Positions 11,939-19,678 of a DNA stretch of 64,000 nucleotides are shown here, piece by piece; position 1 is the first letter of the stretch; each line of letters starts with the position of its first letter. The position numbers were made by a program, and so were the translations under genes. The stretch comes from Streptomyces lincolnensis (GTDB lineage: Bacteria; Actinomycetota; Actinomycetes; Streptomycetales; Streptomycetaceae): contig NZ_JAIHON010000005.1 of NCBI RefSeq assembly GCF_021173675.1, positions 558,001 to 622,000 of the forward strand, in the 5' to 3' direction. Under the pieces are notes generated by a model, which worked only from the letters and a program-made list of their open reading frames with translations, searched no databases and was not told the DNA's origin.

Positions 11939-11972
11939 GAAGGCGGGCCATCCTCTCGGATGACCCGCCTTC
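11939..11972. terminator. hairpin between the tRNA-Ala gene and the redox operon
   Basis: A 15-base-pair stem with one mismatch (GAAGGCGGG ... CCCGCCTTC, 4-base loop) lies 8 bases beyond the tRNA 3' end. It could end tRNA transcription from the right and redox-operon transcription from the left. Confidence 0.55.
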
Positions 11973-11980
11973 GATTTCTG

Positions 11981-12053
11981 TGGAGCTAAGGAGAATTGAA
12001 CTCCTGACCTCCTGCATGCCATGCAGGCGCTCTACCAACTGAGCTATAGCCCC
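11981..12053 (-). tRNA. tRNA-Ala (anticodon GGC), copy 1
   Basis: 73 bases fold as a complete cloverleaf. The acceptor GGGGCTA pairs with TAGCTCC (one G-T pair) with discriminator A, the D-arm is GCTC...GAGC, the anticodon stem CCTGC/GCAGG encloses loop ATGGCAT (anticodon GGC), and the T-arm is GGAG(TTCAATT)CTCC. The 3' CCA is not encoded. A second, identical gene is at 15155-15227. Confidence 0.97.
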
Positions 12054-12091
12054 GTGCCGTGTTCCTTCCGGTTTCCCCGGCGGCGACGCCA

Positions 12092-12121
12092 ACTTTACCG
12101 GGCCACCGGGGAGAGCACCAA
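12092..12121 (-). promoter_or_regulatory. promoter for tRNA-Ala copy 1
   Basis: TTGGTG, an 18-base spacer and TAAAGT on the minus strand, about 38 bases before the mature tRNA 5' end. The same TAAAGT with an 18-base spacer precedes the second tRNA-Ala. Confidence 0.6.
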
Positions 12122-12161
12122 ATCGTTTCCGCTCTGTCCGTATTTAATCGCTTACGCCCGC

Positions 12162-12395
12162 TTACGCGGTGACGAACGAGTAGAACCGTTTGAGCGTGCA
12201 GTGTTCTTCGAGAAGCCGGCCGTAGATCGGCTCCCCCTCCAGCTCGCGGTACGTCTCGATCGGGTCGCCTTTTATGATCAGCGCCCGCGCACACTCCTCG
12301 CACCAGTACTGGTAGTCCGGATTGACCGGTTCCATGTCCCGGACGATGGGCGTACCGCTGCCGCACCAATCGCACTTTCGCCTGTGTGCACCCAT
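12162..12395 (-). CDS. small zinc-ribbon protein of unknown function (77 aa)
   Basis: 77 residues with two CxxC-type knuckles (CDWCG at 9-13 and CEEC at 33-36), enough to bind one zinc, followed by a helical C-terminus. It starts 3 bases after the stop of the 57-residue zinc-ribbon gene, so the two form an operon that reads toward tRNA-Ala. I do not recognise a characterised family. A DNA, RNA or protein-binding role is possible but not shown. Confidence 0.75.
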   Translation of the reverse strand: MGAHRRKCDWCGSGTPIVRDMEPVNPDYQYWCEECARALIIKGDPIETYRELEGEPIYGRLLEEHCTLKRFYSFVTA

Positions 12396-12398
12396 CGA

Positions 12399-12572
12399 TC
12401 AGCTCCAGCTGTGGCCGCAGGCCGTGCACACGTAGGAGATCCCGCCGTTGTCGCCGAGGACTTGGGCAACGTGGAGAGAACCGCAGGAAGGGCAGGTGAG
12501 GCGGGTGACCGTGTCCCGTGTCGACGCTGCTTCAAGGAGGTGGCCGACCTCCCTGAGGATGCTCGCAGGCAT
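12399..12572 (-). CDS. small zinc-ribbon protein of unknown function (57 aa)
   Basis: 57 residues from an ATG with GGAGGGAG at good spacing. It carries CPSCG (about residues 29-33) and CTACGH (about 49-54), a compact zinc ribbon at the C-terminal end. It is followed 3 bases later by the 77-residue zinc-ribbon gene. The pairing of two tiny zinc ribbons suggests a joint role, which the sequence does not reveal. Confidence 0.75.
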   Translation of the reverse strand: MPASILREVGHLLEAASTRDTVTRLTCPSCGSLHVAQVLGDNGGISYVCTACGHSWS

Positions 12573-12641
12573 CACCGCTCCCTCCCGTCGGGCCGCGCCC
12601 CCTTCCGGCCGTTTGATTCTGCCACGGCCGGGCCAATACGG

Positions 12642-14114
12642 TCAGCGACGCCTCAGTACCAGTCCGGACACGGCACCCACCGCGGCCGTCCCGGCCAGCG
12701 CGAACACGCACACCGAAAGCGCCTCCGCAGAGGTATACGCCCCGGAGGCCCCGAGTGACTCAAGCCGGTTCAAGAACAGTGTGCCGAACACCGCGACCCC
12801 GATCAGCTGGCCGAGCTGCGTGACCGTGGCGAGCAGACCACTGGCGTCCGCCGCGTGCTCGGGCGGCACCGTCGCCAGCGCCCGGGTGAGCGTCGGACTG
12901 AAGGCGAGCGCGAGCCCGACACCCACACCGGCGTACGCCACGTACAACGGCACACCGCCCTCGCCGCCGCCCCGCAGCGCCAGTCCGACGCCCAGGACGG
13001 CCAGCGCGGTGATCACGAACCCGGCCGGGGTCAGGGCACGCTGCCAGGAGGCGGGCCAGGAGCGCCAGGTCAGACCGACCAGGCCGAAGACGATCGCGGT
13101 CGGCGCGAAGGTGAGACCGGCCCGCAGCGCGCTGTAGCCGAGGCCGCCCTGGACGTGCAGGGTGAGCGCGAACAGGAAGCCGCCGTTGACGGCCATGACG
13201 GCCAGCACCCGGAAGACGGCGAGGCCCATGCCCGGCCGGCGCAGCACGCCCGGCGCGATCAGCGGGGCGCCGCCGCGCCGGGCGAGCCGGGACTCGTACC
13301 CGCAGAACACCCCGAACAGCAGCGCGCCCGCGGCCAGCGACAGCCAGGACCACAGCGGCCAGCCCTCGTCCTGGCCGAGCACCAGCGGCACCGTGACCAG
13401 CGACACGGACACCCCGAGCAGCACCAGGCCGGGCAGATCCAGCCCGCGCGCCGGCGGCCGCCGCGCCGTCCGGTCCCCGCGCGGCAGGACACGGCCGCCG
13501 ACGGCCAACAGGACGACGCCCACCGGCACGTTGACGAGGAAGACCGGCCGCCACCCGGTACCGAACAGATCGGCATCGACCAGGATCCCGCCGGCGACCT
13601 GACCGGCGGCGGCGCCGACGGCGAGGACCGCCGCGTAGGCACCGAGCGCCTTCGTCCTGGCCTCCGCGGTGAAGTGGCGCTGGATCAGGCTGAGCACCTG
13701 CGGGATCATCACCGCCGATCCCGCTCCCTGCACCAGGCGGAACACGATCAGTTCGGTGGCGCCCTGCGCGAGACCGCAGGCGAGCGAGGCCGCCGTGAAC
13801 AGCGCGAGCCCGGCGAGGTGGATCCGGCCGTGGCCGAACCGGGCGCCGAGGCGGGCGCCGGTGATCAGCAGCACGGAGTAGGTGATGGCATATCCGGCGA
13901 TCACCAGCTGGAGTTCGCCGCCGGACGCGTGCAGGTCGGCGCCGATGGTGGGTGCCGCGACGTTCACGATGAACACGTCGAGCAGCGCCATGAACTGGGC
14001 GGCGAGGACGAGCGCGAGCAGCGGCCGGGACCCGTTGTCAGTGGTGGACGCTTTACTGGTCGCAGGATGTGGAACGGGCGCGGGACCCGGTTCCGTCCGG
14101 GATGGTGTCGTCAT
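12642..14114 (-). CDS. MFS drug exporter, DHA2 (EmrB/QacA) type
   Basis: 490 residues from the ATG at 14114. About 14 hydrophobic helices are present. The opening helix MALLDVFIVNVAAPTIGADL is the DHA2 signature, and RLVQGAGSAVMIPQVLSLI is the motif of the fifth helix. Such proteins expel hydrophobic drugs using the proton gradient. It diverges from an XRE regulator 114 bases away, a standard arrangement for ligand-induced export. The substrate cannot be read from sequence. Confidence 0.9.
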   Translation of the reverse strand: MTTPSRTEPGPAPVPHPATSKASTTDNGSRPLLALVLAAQFMALLDVFIVNVAAPTIGADLHASGGELQLVIAGYAITYSVLLITGARLGARFGHGRIHLAGLALFTAASLACGLAQGATELIVFRLVQGAGSAVMIPQVLSLIQRHFTAEARTKALGAYAAVLAVGAAAGQVAGGILVDADLFGTGWRPVFLVNVPVGVVLLAVGGRVLPRGDRTARRPPARGLDLPGLVLLGVSVSLVTVPLVLGQDEGWPLWSWLSLAAGALLFGVFCGYESRLARRGGAPLIAPGVLRRPGMGLAVFRVLAVMAVNGGFLFALTLHVQGGLGYSALRAGLTFAPTAIVFGLVGLTWRSWPASWQRALTPAGFVITALAVLGVGLALRGGGEGGVPLYVAYAGVGVGLALAFSPTLTRALATVPPEHAADASGLLATVTQLGQLIGVAVFGTLFLNRLESLGASGAYTSAEALSVCVFALAGTAAVGAVSGLVLRRR

Positions 14115-14162
14115 GCCGTCGAGCCTGACGACGCCCCGGTACGGGTGCCGAGAGCCCGTCGA

Positions 14163-14179
14163 TGCTGGTACTGACAGCA
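14163..14179. promoter_or_regulatory. operator-like inverted repeat between exporter and regulator
   Basis: TGCTG-N7-CAGCA, 48 bases upstream of the exporter ATG and 55 bases upstream of the regulator ATG. It is a candidate binding site for the XRE regulator. Confidence 0.35.
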
Positions 14180-14234
14180 CCTGGCAGGGGACGGGCCGGG
14201 TACCGAGGATGGTCGTGACGAGGGGGACGTGACG

Positions 14235-15086
14235 ATGACGACGACACAGCGACGGCGGCCCGAGCTGGCCGCGTTCCTGCGCAGCAGGCGGGCCCGGGTG
14301 ACTCCGCGGGACGTGGGGATGCCGCCGGGCCTGCGGCGCCGCACGCCGGGGCTGCGCCGCGAGGAGGTCGCCCAGCTCTCCGGTGTGGGGGTCACTTGGT
14401 ACACGTGGCTGGAGCAGGGACGGCCGATCAACGCCTCCGCGCAGGTGCTGGACGCGGTCGCGCGCACCCTCCGGCTCGACGCGCCGGAGCGCGAGCACCT
14501 GTACCACCTCGCCGAAGTCCCGTACGCCGCCGCCCCCGAGGCCCTCACGCGCGCCGTGGGCCCGGAGATCCAGGGCATCCTCGACGCCCTCGTGCCACGT
14601 CCGGCCGTGGTCTACACCTCGCGGTACGACATCCTGGCCGCCAACTCCGTCTACCGGGCCCTGTTCCTCGCCGGGGTGTCACCGTCCGAGGGCCTTCCCA
14701 ACGCCCTGTGGGAGTTGTTCGCGGTGCCCGAGGAGGACTGTCCCCTGATGTTCCGGGACACGGAGCTGCCGGTGATGGTGGCGACTTTGCGCGCGGCCTA
14801 CGGCGTGCATGCCGGGGAGCCGGCCTGGGAGGGCTTCATACGCGGGCTGTCGGCGGCGAGCCCGCTGTTCGCGCGGCTGTGGGAGAGCGGCGACGTGGCC
14901 GAGCCCGGGCGGCGGGTGAAGGGCTTCCGGCACGCGGAGCTGGGCGAGCTGCACATGACGTCGCTGTCCCTGTCGATCAACGGAATGCCGGAGTGCCGGA
15001 TCGTGGTCTACACACCGGAGGACGAGGAAACCGCACGGCGCACGGCCCTGTTGGGCTCCCGGGGAACAGAAAATCCCGCCCCTTGA
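14235..15086 (+). CDS. XRE-family regulator with MmyB-like ligand-binding domain
   Basis: 283 residues. The N-terminal helix-turn-helix spans about residues 5-80 (LRREEVAQLSGVGVTWYTWL, LEQGR), and the rest matches the MmyB/PAS-like ligand-binding domain of this large actinobacterial family (ILAANSVYRALF, PNALWELF). The ATG at 14235 is 8 bases from AGGGGG, better than the GTG two codons earlier. Divergent transcription from the MFS exporter suggests it controls that gene. A terminator overlaps its stop codon. Confidence 0.9.
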   Translation: MTTTQRRRPELAAFLRSRRARVTPRDVGMPPGLRRRTPGLRREEVAQLSGVGVTWYTWLEQGRPINASAQVLDAVARTLRLDAPEREHLYHLAEVPYAAAPEALTRAVGPEIQGILDALVPRPAVVYTSRYDILAANSVYRALFLAGVSPSEGLPNALWELFAVPEEDCPLMFRDTELPVMVATLRAAYGVHAGEPAWEGFIRGLSAASPLFARLWESGDVAEPGRRVKGFRHAELGELHMTSLSLSINGMPECRIVVYTPEDEETARRTALLGSRGTENPAP

Positions 15087-15098
15087 GGGACGGGATCT
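15072..15098 (+). terminator. intrinsic terminator overlapping the regulator stop codon
   Basis: ATCCCGcCCC and GGGaCGGGAT form a stem with a TTGA loop, followed by CTTC. The TGA lies in the loop region. Confidence 0.6.
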
Positions 15099-15154
15099 TC
15101 ATCACCGATCTTTGACAACTCAACAGAGTGACAACCCGACAGAGTGTCGATCTG

Positions 15155-15227
15155 TGGAGCTAAGGAGAATTGAACTCCTGACCTCCTGCATGCCATGCAG
15201 GCGCTCTACCAACTGAGCTATAGCCCC
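15155..15227 (-). tRNA. tRNA-Ala (anticodon GGC), copy 2
   Basis: Identical over all 73 bases to the gene at 11981-12053, with anticodon loop ATGGCAT and no encoded CCA. Confidence 0.97.
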
Positions 15228-15262
15228 GCGCGTTCTTCCCGCTCGGCGGGCGAACAAGAAGA

Positions 15263-15292
15263 ACTTTAGCCTGCGACCTGCCGGAAAGTGAA
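15263..15292 (-). promoter_or_regulatory. promoter for tRNA-Ala copy 2
   Basis: TTCACT, an 18-base spacer and TAAAGT on the minus strand, 36 bases before the tRNA. The -10 and spacer match copy 1. Confidence 0.55.
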
Positions 15293-15320
15293 ATCCGGCT
15301 CCGCCGGGCCGTGAGGCCGC

Positions 15321-15977
15321 TCAGTCGTCGTCGCCGAGCACCGGTTCCGGGAGGGTGCCGGCGTTGTGCTCCAGCAGGCGCCAGCCGCGGGCGCCCTGGC
15401 CGAGCACGGACCAGCAGCAGTTGGAGAGACCGCCGAGGCTCTCCCAGTGGTGGGCGTCCAGACCGAGGAGCCGTCCGATCGTGGTGCGGATCGTGCCGCC
15501 GTGGCTGACCACGACGAGCGTGCCCTCCTCGGGCAGCTTCTCGGCGTGCCGGACCACGACGGGAGCGGCGCGGTCGGCGACCTCCGACTCCAGTTCGCCG
15601 CCGCCCCGGCGGACCGGCTCGCCGCGCTTCCACGCGGCGTACTCCTCGCCGTGGCGGGCGATGATCTCCTCGTGGGTCAGCCCCTGCCAGACGCCCGCGT
15701 AGGTCTCGCGCAGGCCCTCGTCGTGGGTCACCTCCAGGCCGGTGAGCGCGGCGAGCTCGGCGGCCGTGTTCGCGGCCCGCTTCAGGTCGGAGGCGATGAT
15801 CGCGTCGGGCTCCAGGGAGGCGAGCAGCCGGGCGGCGCGGCGGGCCTGGGAGACGCCGGTCGCGGTGAGCTCGACGTCCGTGGTGCCCTGGAAGCGGCGC
15901 TCCACGTTCCACGAGGTCTGGCCATGACGCCAGAGGATGACTCGGCGGCCCCTTCCGGGCCCGGTGAAGGTGCTCAC
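15321..15977 (-). CDS. histidine phosphatase (phosphoglycerate-mutase-like)
   Basis: 218 residues of the branch-2/GpmB-like histidine phosphatase fold. The catalytic RHG is in ILWRHGQTSWN, the acid GLRETYAGVW lies centrally and the second catalytic His is in VVVSHGGTIR. Its ATG overlaps the rsfS stop (ATGA). The position after nadD and rsfS is conserved in actinobacteria, but the substrate is unknown; a true glycolytic mutase is unlikely. Confidence 0.9.
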   Translation of the reverse strand: MSTFTGPGRGRRVILWRHGQTSWNVERRFQGTTDVELTATGVSQARRAARLLASLEPDAIIASDLKRAANTAAELAALTGLEVTHDEGLRETYAGVWQGLTHEEIIARHGEEYAAWKRGEPVRRGGGELESEVADRAAPVVVRHAEKLPEEGTLVVVSHGGTIRTTIGRLLGLDAHHWESLGGLSNCCWSVLGQGARGWRLLEHNAGTLPEPVLGDDD

Positions 15978-16417
15978 CGCAGCTCCCCGAACTCGGTGGC
16001 ATCCTCCTCGGCCGCCAGCTTGGCGTGCTCCTCGGCCTTGCCCCGGGTGGCCTTGGCGTCGGCCGGGAGCTCGATCTCAGGGCAGTCCTTCCACAGCCGC
16101 TCCAGGGCGTAGAAGACGCGCTCCTCGCTGTGCTGGACGTGGACGACGATGTCGACGTAGTCGAGGAGGATCCAGCGGGCGTCGCGGTCGCCCTCGCGGC
16201 GCACCGGCTTGGCGCCGAGCTCCTTGGAGAGCCGCTCCTCGATCTCGTCGACGATCGACTTGACCTGGCGGTCGTTGGGGGCGGAGGCGAGCAGGAAGGC
16301 GTCCGTGATCGACAGCACATCGCTGACGTCGTAGGCGATCACGTCGTGCGCGAGCTTGTCGGAGGCCGCCTGCGCGGCGGTGGTGATGAGTTCCAGGGAG
16401 CGGTCAGTCGCGGTCAC
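15974..16417 (-). CDS. rsfS: ribosomal silencing factor RsfS (Iojap/DUF143)
   Basis: 147 residues. RsfS binds ribosomal protein L14 and blocks 30S-50S joining under nutrient stress. The family core is present (DVIAYDVSDVLSITDAFLLA, ARWILLDYVDIVVHVQ, REFY replaced by RVFYALERLW). The C-terminal 25 residues form a charged extension. The start is GTG without a strong Shine-Dalgarno. It lies downstream of nadD and the LCP gene, its usual neighbourhood, and overlaps the phosphatase gene by 4 bases. Confidence 0.95.
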   Translation of the reverse strand: MTATDRSLELITTAAQAASDKLAHDVIAYDVSDVLSITDAFLLASAPNDRQVKSIVDEIEERLSKELGAKPVRREGDRDARWILLDYVDIVVHVQHSEERVFYALERLWKDCPEIELPADAKATRGKAEEHAKLAAEEDATEFGELR

Positions 16418-16471
16418 TACAAGGCTTTCGGTCGGCGGTCACGTGACCTCAAGGGTCTCACGACCGCCGAG

Positions 16472-16507
16472 GGCACCCCACGCGTTTGTCGTCGCACGTG
16501 GGGTGCC
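16472..16507 (-). terminator. hairpin after the LCP gene
   Basis: A perfect 11-base-pair stem GGCACCCCACG/CGTGGGGTGCC with a 14-base loop lies just beyond the LCP stop codon and before rsfS. It has no T-run, so it may be a terminator or may only lower expression of rsfS. Confidence 0.5.
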
Positions 16508-16514
16508 GCCCCGG

Positions 16515-18305
16515 TCAGGAGGACGACGGCTTGTAGTCCTGGCCGAGGATCACGGCGACATCGGCGTTGGCGGAGACGCTGCCCTTGGACACCGCGCCGT
16601 CGGGCAGGCCCAGGGTCTTGGCGACCTCGGTGGCGTTCTGCTTCTCGGCCGCGTCCGCGTAGAGGACCTTGGAGGTGGCCCGGGACGCCGAGGCCGTGCC
16701 GCCGTCGAGGAAGGTGAAACCGCCGTTGAGGAGGACCACGCGGGTCTTCTCGGTGTTGTCCCTGACGCCGGTGGCGTTCTGGACGGAGACGCTGACGGCC
16801 GCGTCCTTGTCGGGGCTCTTCGCGGCACCGCCGAGGACGTCCTTGACCACGCTCTCGCTGGCCGACGCGCTGAGGGTGCCGTCGGCCTGGACGGGCAGCA
16901 GCGCGGTCTTGTAGTCGCCGCCCTTGGCGAGGTCGGCGAGCTTGGCCAGGAAGGTGCCCAGGTCCTTGTCGGTGAGCGGCGGCTCGATGATCTGGCCGAG
17001 CGTCTGGACGGTGACGGTCGCGCCCTGGGCGTCGGAGGACAGCTTGCGCAGCACGCCCTGCATGACCTGGCCGAACCGCTCCAGCTGGGCGTCCTGGGCC
17101 TCGCCGGAGGCGCGGTAGGTGGCGTAGGCGACGGCCATCTTGCCGCTGAGGGTCTGGTCCTTGCCCTTGCTCACCAGGGGCGCCTCGCCCTTCTTCTTGG
17201 CGGCCGGGTCGGGCACGTCGATGTTGGTGTCGACGTTGATGTTGCCGACGAGGTCGACCAGGTTCTGGAGGTAGGGGGTGTCCAGGCGCCAGGTGCCCTC
17301 GATGTCGGTGCCGAGGACGGTGTCGAGCGAGTCGACGGTGCCGGAGGAGCCGTCCTCGTCGACGGACTTGGCCAGCGTGGTCGTGGTGCCGTCGTCGTCG
17401 GTCACGACGAGGGAGTTGGGCAGCAGGACGGTGGTGCCCCGCTTGGTCGTGGTGTTGTCCACGAGCAGCGCCGTGGAGGTGCCGCCCCCCTTGGTGTTGT
17501 GCAGGTGGACGACGATCACGTCACGGTTCTGGGCACCCGCGGCCGTCGCGGTGCCGGTCTTCTCGTCGCTGGACGACAGGCCGGGCAGCTTCCCGGCGTA
17601 CCAGAGGTAGCCGACGCCGCCGACCGCGACCAGCGCCAGGACCACGACGAGGGCGACGAGCCGGCTGCGGGCGCGGCGCTTGGCCTCCTCGCGGCGCTCG
17701 GTGCGGTTCTCGGTGAAGTTCAGCCAGTCGATGACGTCCTCGGAGTCGGCGTCCGGGTCCTCGACGAAGGCGAACTGCTCGGTGCGGTACTCGCGTTCGC
17801 CGTCGGCCGACTGGTCCCGGCCCAGTTCGGCGTACGGGTCCTCGGCGCCCCGGGGACGCTCCTGCTGGGCCGGGGCCTCCGGCTCCGCCGTGGGGCCGCC
17901 CTGCTGCGGGATGTAGGCGGTCTGCTCGGCGACACGGGGCTGCTGACCGCTCGCGGCGGCCCGGCCGTAGGGGTCGTACGCCGTCCCGGGCGCGCCGCCC
18001 TGCTGAGTGGCGTTGCCGTAGGCGTCATAGGGCGGCACAGGCGCCTGCCGGCCGGTGCCGTACGGGTCGTAGGCCGGCGTCTGCTGCTGACCGCCGGCGG
18101 CGTACGGGTCGTAGCCGTACCCCTGCTGCTGCGCGTACGGGTCGTACGGCTGAGGAGCGGGCTGCTGGTGCTGCTGGGCCTGGCGGTGCTGGACCTGCTG
18201 GTACACGGGCCGGCCGTACTCGTCGTAGCCGACGATCTCGTACTGGCCGCCCTCGTACTGGTCGCCCTGGTCGCCGCCGTGTCCCGCGTCGTATCGGTCG
18301 TTCAC
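16515..18305 (-). CDS. LytR-CpsA-Psr (LCP) family protein with LytR_C domain
   Basis: 596 residues from a GTG with GAGAGGGG upstream. A cytoplasmic region of about 220 residues is built from Tyr-Asp-Pro-Tyr/Gln/Gly repeats. It is followed by one membrane helix (LVALVVVLALVAVGGVGYLW), an extracellular LCP-like domain and a C-terminal LytR_C domain (from about TRVVLLNGG to VAVILGQDY). LCP enzymes transfer teichoic acids and other glycopolymers from a lipid carrier to peptidoglycan. Here the usual R-x-DT and PRD positions read GTSTA and PNS, so catalysis is uncertain. From memory this is the position of S. coelicolor SCO2578, linked to wall-polymer attachment. Confidence 0.85.
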   Translation of the reverse strand: MNDRYDAGHGGDQGDQYEGGQYEIVGYDEYGRPVYQQVQHRQAQQHQQPAPQPYDPYAQQQGYGYDPYAAGGQQQTPAYDPYGTGRQAPVPPYDAYGNATQQGGAPGTAYDPYGRAAASGQQPRVAEQTAYIPQQGGPTAEPEAPAQQERPRGAEDPYAELGRDQSADGEREYRTEQFAFVEDPDADSEDVIDWLNFTENRTERREEAKRRARSRLVALVVVLALVAVGGVGYLWYAGKLPGLSSSDEKTGTATAAGAQNRDVIVVHLHNTKGGGTSTALLVDNTTTKRGTTVLLPNSLVVTDDDGTTTTLAKSVDEDGSSGTVDSLDTVLGTDIEGTWRLDTPYLQNLVDLVGNINVDTNIDVPDPAAKKKGEAPLVSKGKDQTLSGKMAVAYATYRASGEAQDAQLERFGQVMQGVLRKLSSDAQGATVTVQTLGQIIEPPLTDKDLGTFLAKLADLAKGGDYKTALLPVQADGTLSASASESVVKDVLGGAAKSPDKDAAVSVSVQNATGVRDNTEKTRVVLLNGGFTFLDGGTASASRATSKVLYADAAEKQNATEVAKTLGLPDGAVSKGSVSANADVAVILGQDYKPSSS

Positions 18306-18321
18306 CGGTGCCCCTCTCGGC

Positions 18322-19032
18322 TCACTCGCCGCGGTACAGCTCGCGCTTGTCGATGTAGCGCACGACTCCGTCCGGCACCAGATACCAGACGGGGTCGCCC
18401 TTGGCGACTCTCGCACGGCAGTCGGTGGAGGAGATGGCGAGAGCGGGGACCTCGACGAGCGAGACGCCGCCCTCCGGGAGGCCGGGGTCGGACAGGACGT
18501 GGCCAGGCCGGGTGACCCCGATGAAGTGCGCGAGGGAGAACAGCTCTTCCGCGTCCCGCCAGGTCAGGATCTGGCCGAGGGCGTCCGCGCCGGTGATGAA
18601 GAAGAGGTCGGTGTCGGGGTTGAGCGCCTTGAGGTCGCGCAGGGTGTCCGTCGTGTAGGTCGGGCCGCCGCGGTCGATGTCGATGCGGCTGACGGAGAAC
18701 TGCGGGTTCTCGGCGGTCGCGATGACCGTCATCAGATAGCGGTCCTCGGCCGCGGAGACCGCGCGGTGGGTCTTCTGCCACGGCTGGCCGGTGGGGACGA
18801 ACACCACCTCGTCCAGGTGGAACTGCGCGGCGACCTCGCTGGCCGCCACCAGGTGCCCGTGGTGGATCGGGTCGAACGTTCCGCCCATGACGCCGAGACG
18901 GCGCTTGCCGGGGCTCGACGGGCCGTTTCCGGGACCGTCGGTCCGCCCGGCCGGCGGGCGGTCCCGCGTGTCGCTCGCCGCGTCCTCAGGCGTGTCGTTC
19001 GCCGGACCGGTAGGCATGTCCTGCTCTCCCAT
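18322..19032 (-). CDS. nadD: nicotinate-mononucleotide adenylyltransferase
   Basis: 236 residues. NadD makes deamido-NAD from NaMN and ATP. The nucleotidyltransferase motif GGTFDPIHHGHL and the ISST motif (ALAISSTDCR) are intact, as is the TDTLRDL helix. The first about 45 residues are a low-complexity extension absent from typical NadD. An ATG at 19017, with AGGA 5 bases upstream, may be the true start. It is immediately upstream of the LCP gene (16 bases). Confidence 0.94.
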   Translation of the reverse strand: MGEQDMPTGPANDTPEDAASDTRDRPPAGRTDGPGNGPSSPGKRRLGVMGGTFDPIHHGHLVAASEVAAQFHLDEVVFVPTGQPWQKTHRAVSAAEDRYLMTVIATAENPQFSVSRIDIDRGGPTYTTDTLRDLKALNPDTDLFFITGADALGQILTWRDAEELFSLAHFIGVTRPGHVLSDPGLPEGGVSLVEVPALAISSTDCRARVAKGDPVWYLVPDGVVRYIDKRELYRGE

Positions 19033-19111
19033 GCGTGCAGACCCTACCGGCCCGGCCTGAGGGCCCCGGCCGCCGGACGCCCGGAGCGCCCCGGTACGGG
19101 CAGGGGGTGAC

Positions 19112-19276
19112 TCAGCGGTCGCGGTTGAAGCGGGTGGTGATCCACAGCAGAAGCATCAGGATGACGAAGGCGGCACCGCCGACGACCGCCGGGTTCAGGC
19201 TCTCGTGGTTGCCGCCGTGCTCCTCGCCCTCGGCTGCGAGGGTGACCAGCTGGGTGGCGGCGCTGTGAAGGCTCAT
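19112..19276 (-). CDS. small single-pass membrane protein (54 aa)
   Basis: 54 residues: an N-terminal acidic/His stretch, one membrane helix (AVVGGAAFVILMLLLWITT) and a short basic tail. It lies 79 bases upstream of nadD on the same strand. It is of a size usually missed in annotation. No family recognised. Confidence 0.72.
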   Translation of the reverse strand: MSLHSAATQLVTLAAEGEEHGGNHESLNPAVVGGAAFVILMLLLWITTRFNRDR

Positions 19277-19383
19277 CTTCTGCGGGACCTATCGGTGAGG
19301 GCGGGAAAAGATGTCGGCCCATGGTAATCGGGAGCCTGCGCGGCGATCACGCCGACTCCGCCATCGGGAACCTTCCCGTCGCC

Positions 19384-19545
19384 TCAGTCGTCCTTCCGCT
19401 TGTACCCCCGCAGCAGGAACCACGCGGTGAGCACACAGCCCAGCACCATCACGACCAGGACGATCCGGAGCAGATTCCCCGGCCCTTGCCGCTCGGCGGC
19501 GCTCGCGGCCTCGGTGAGCCAGGCGGCTGCGGGACTGTGCTCCAT
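19384..19545 (-). CDS. small single-pass membrane protein (53 aa)
   Basis: 53 residues with one membrane helix (IVLVVMVLGCVLTAWFLL) and a basic tail (RGYKRKDD). It resembles the 54-residue protein just downstream in size and topology (acidic N-terminus, helix, basic end). It lies 133 bases from, and divergent to, the M48 protease gene. No family recognised. Confidence 0.65.
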   Translation of the reverse strand: MEHSPAAAWLTEAASAAERQGPGNLLRIVLVVMVLGCVLTAWFLLRGYKRKDD

Positions 19546-19678
19546 GGCGTGGAACTCCTTCGCTGTAGTGCCCGTCCACGGTATCTCCGCCTAGGCTGGG
19601 CTCTGCTTCGGGGGCGCAAAGGACCGCACAAGGGTCTGCAAAGGTCAAAGGGCCACTCACACGCGCATGGGGGATCAC

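Noticed and set aside
11981..15227. tRNA-Ala genes as attachment sites of an integrated element
   Set aside because: No integrase gene is present and both copies are complete tRNA genes with their own promoters; no partial tRNA copy seen.
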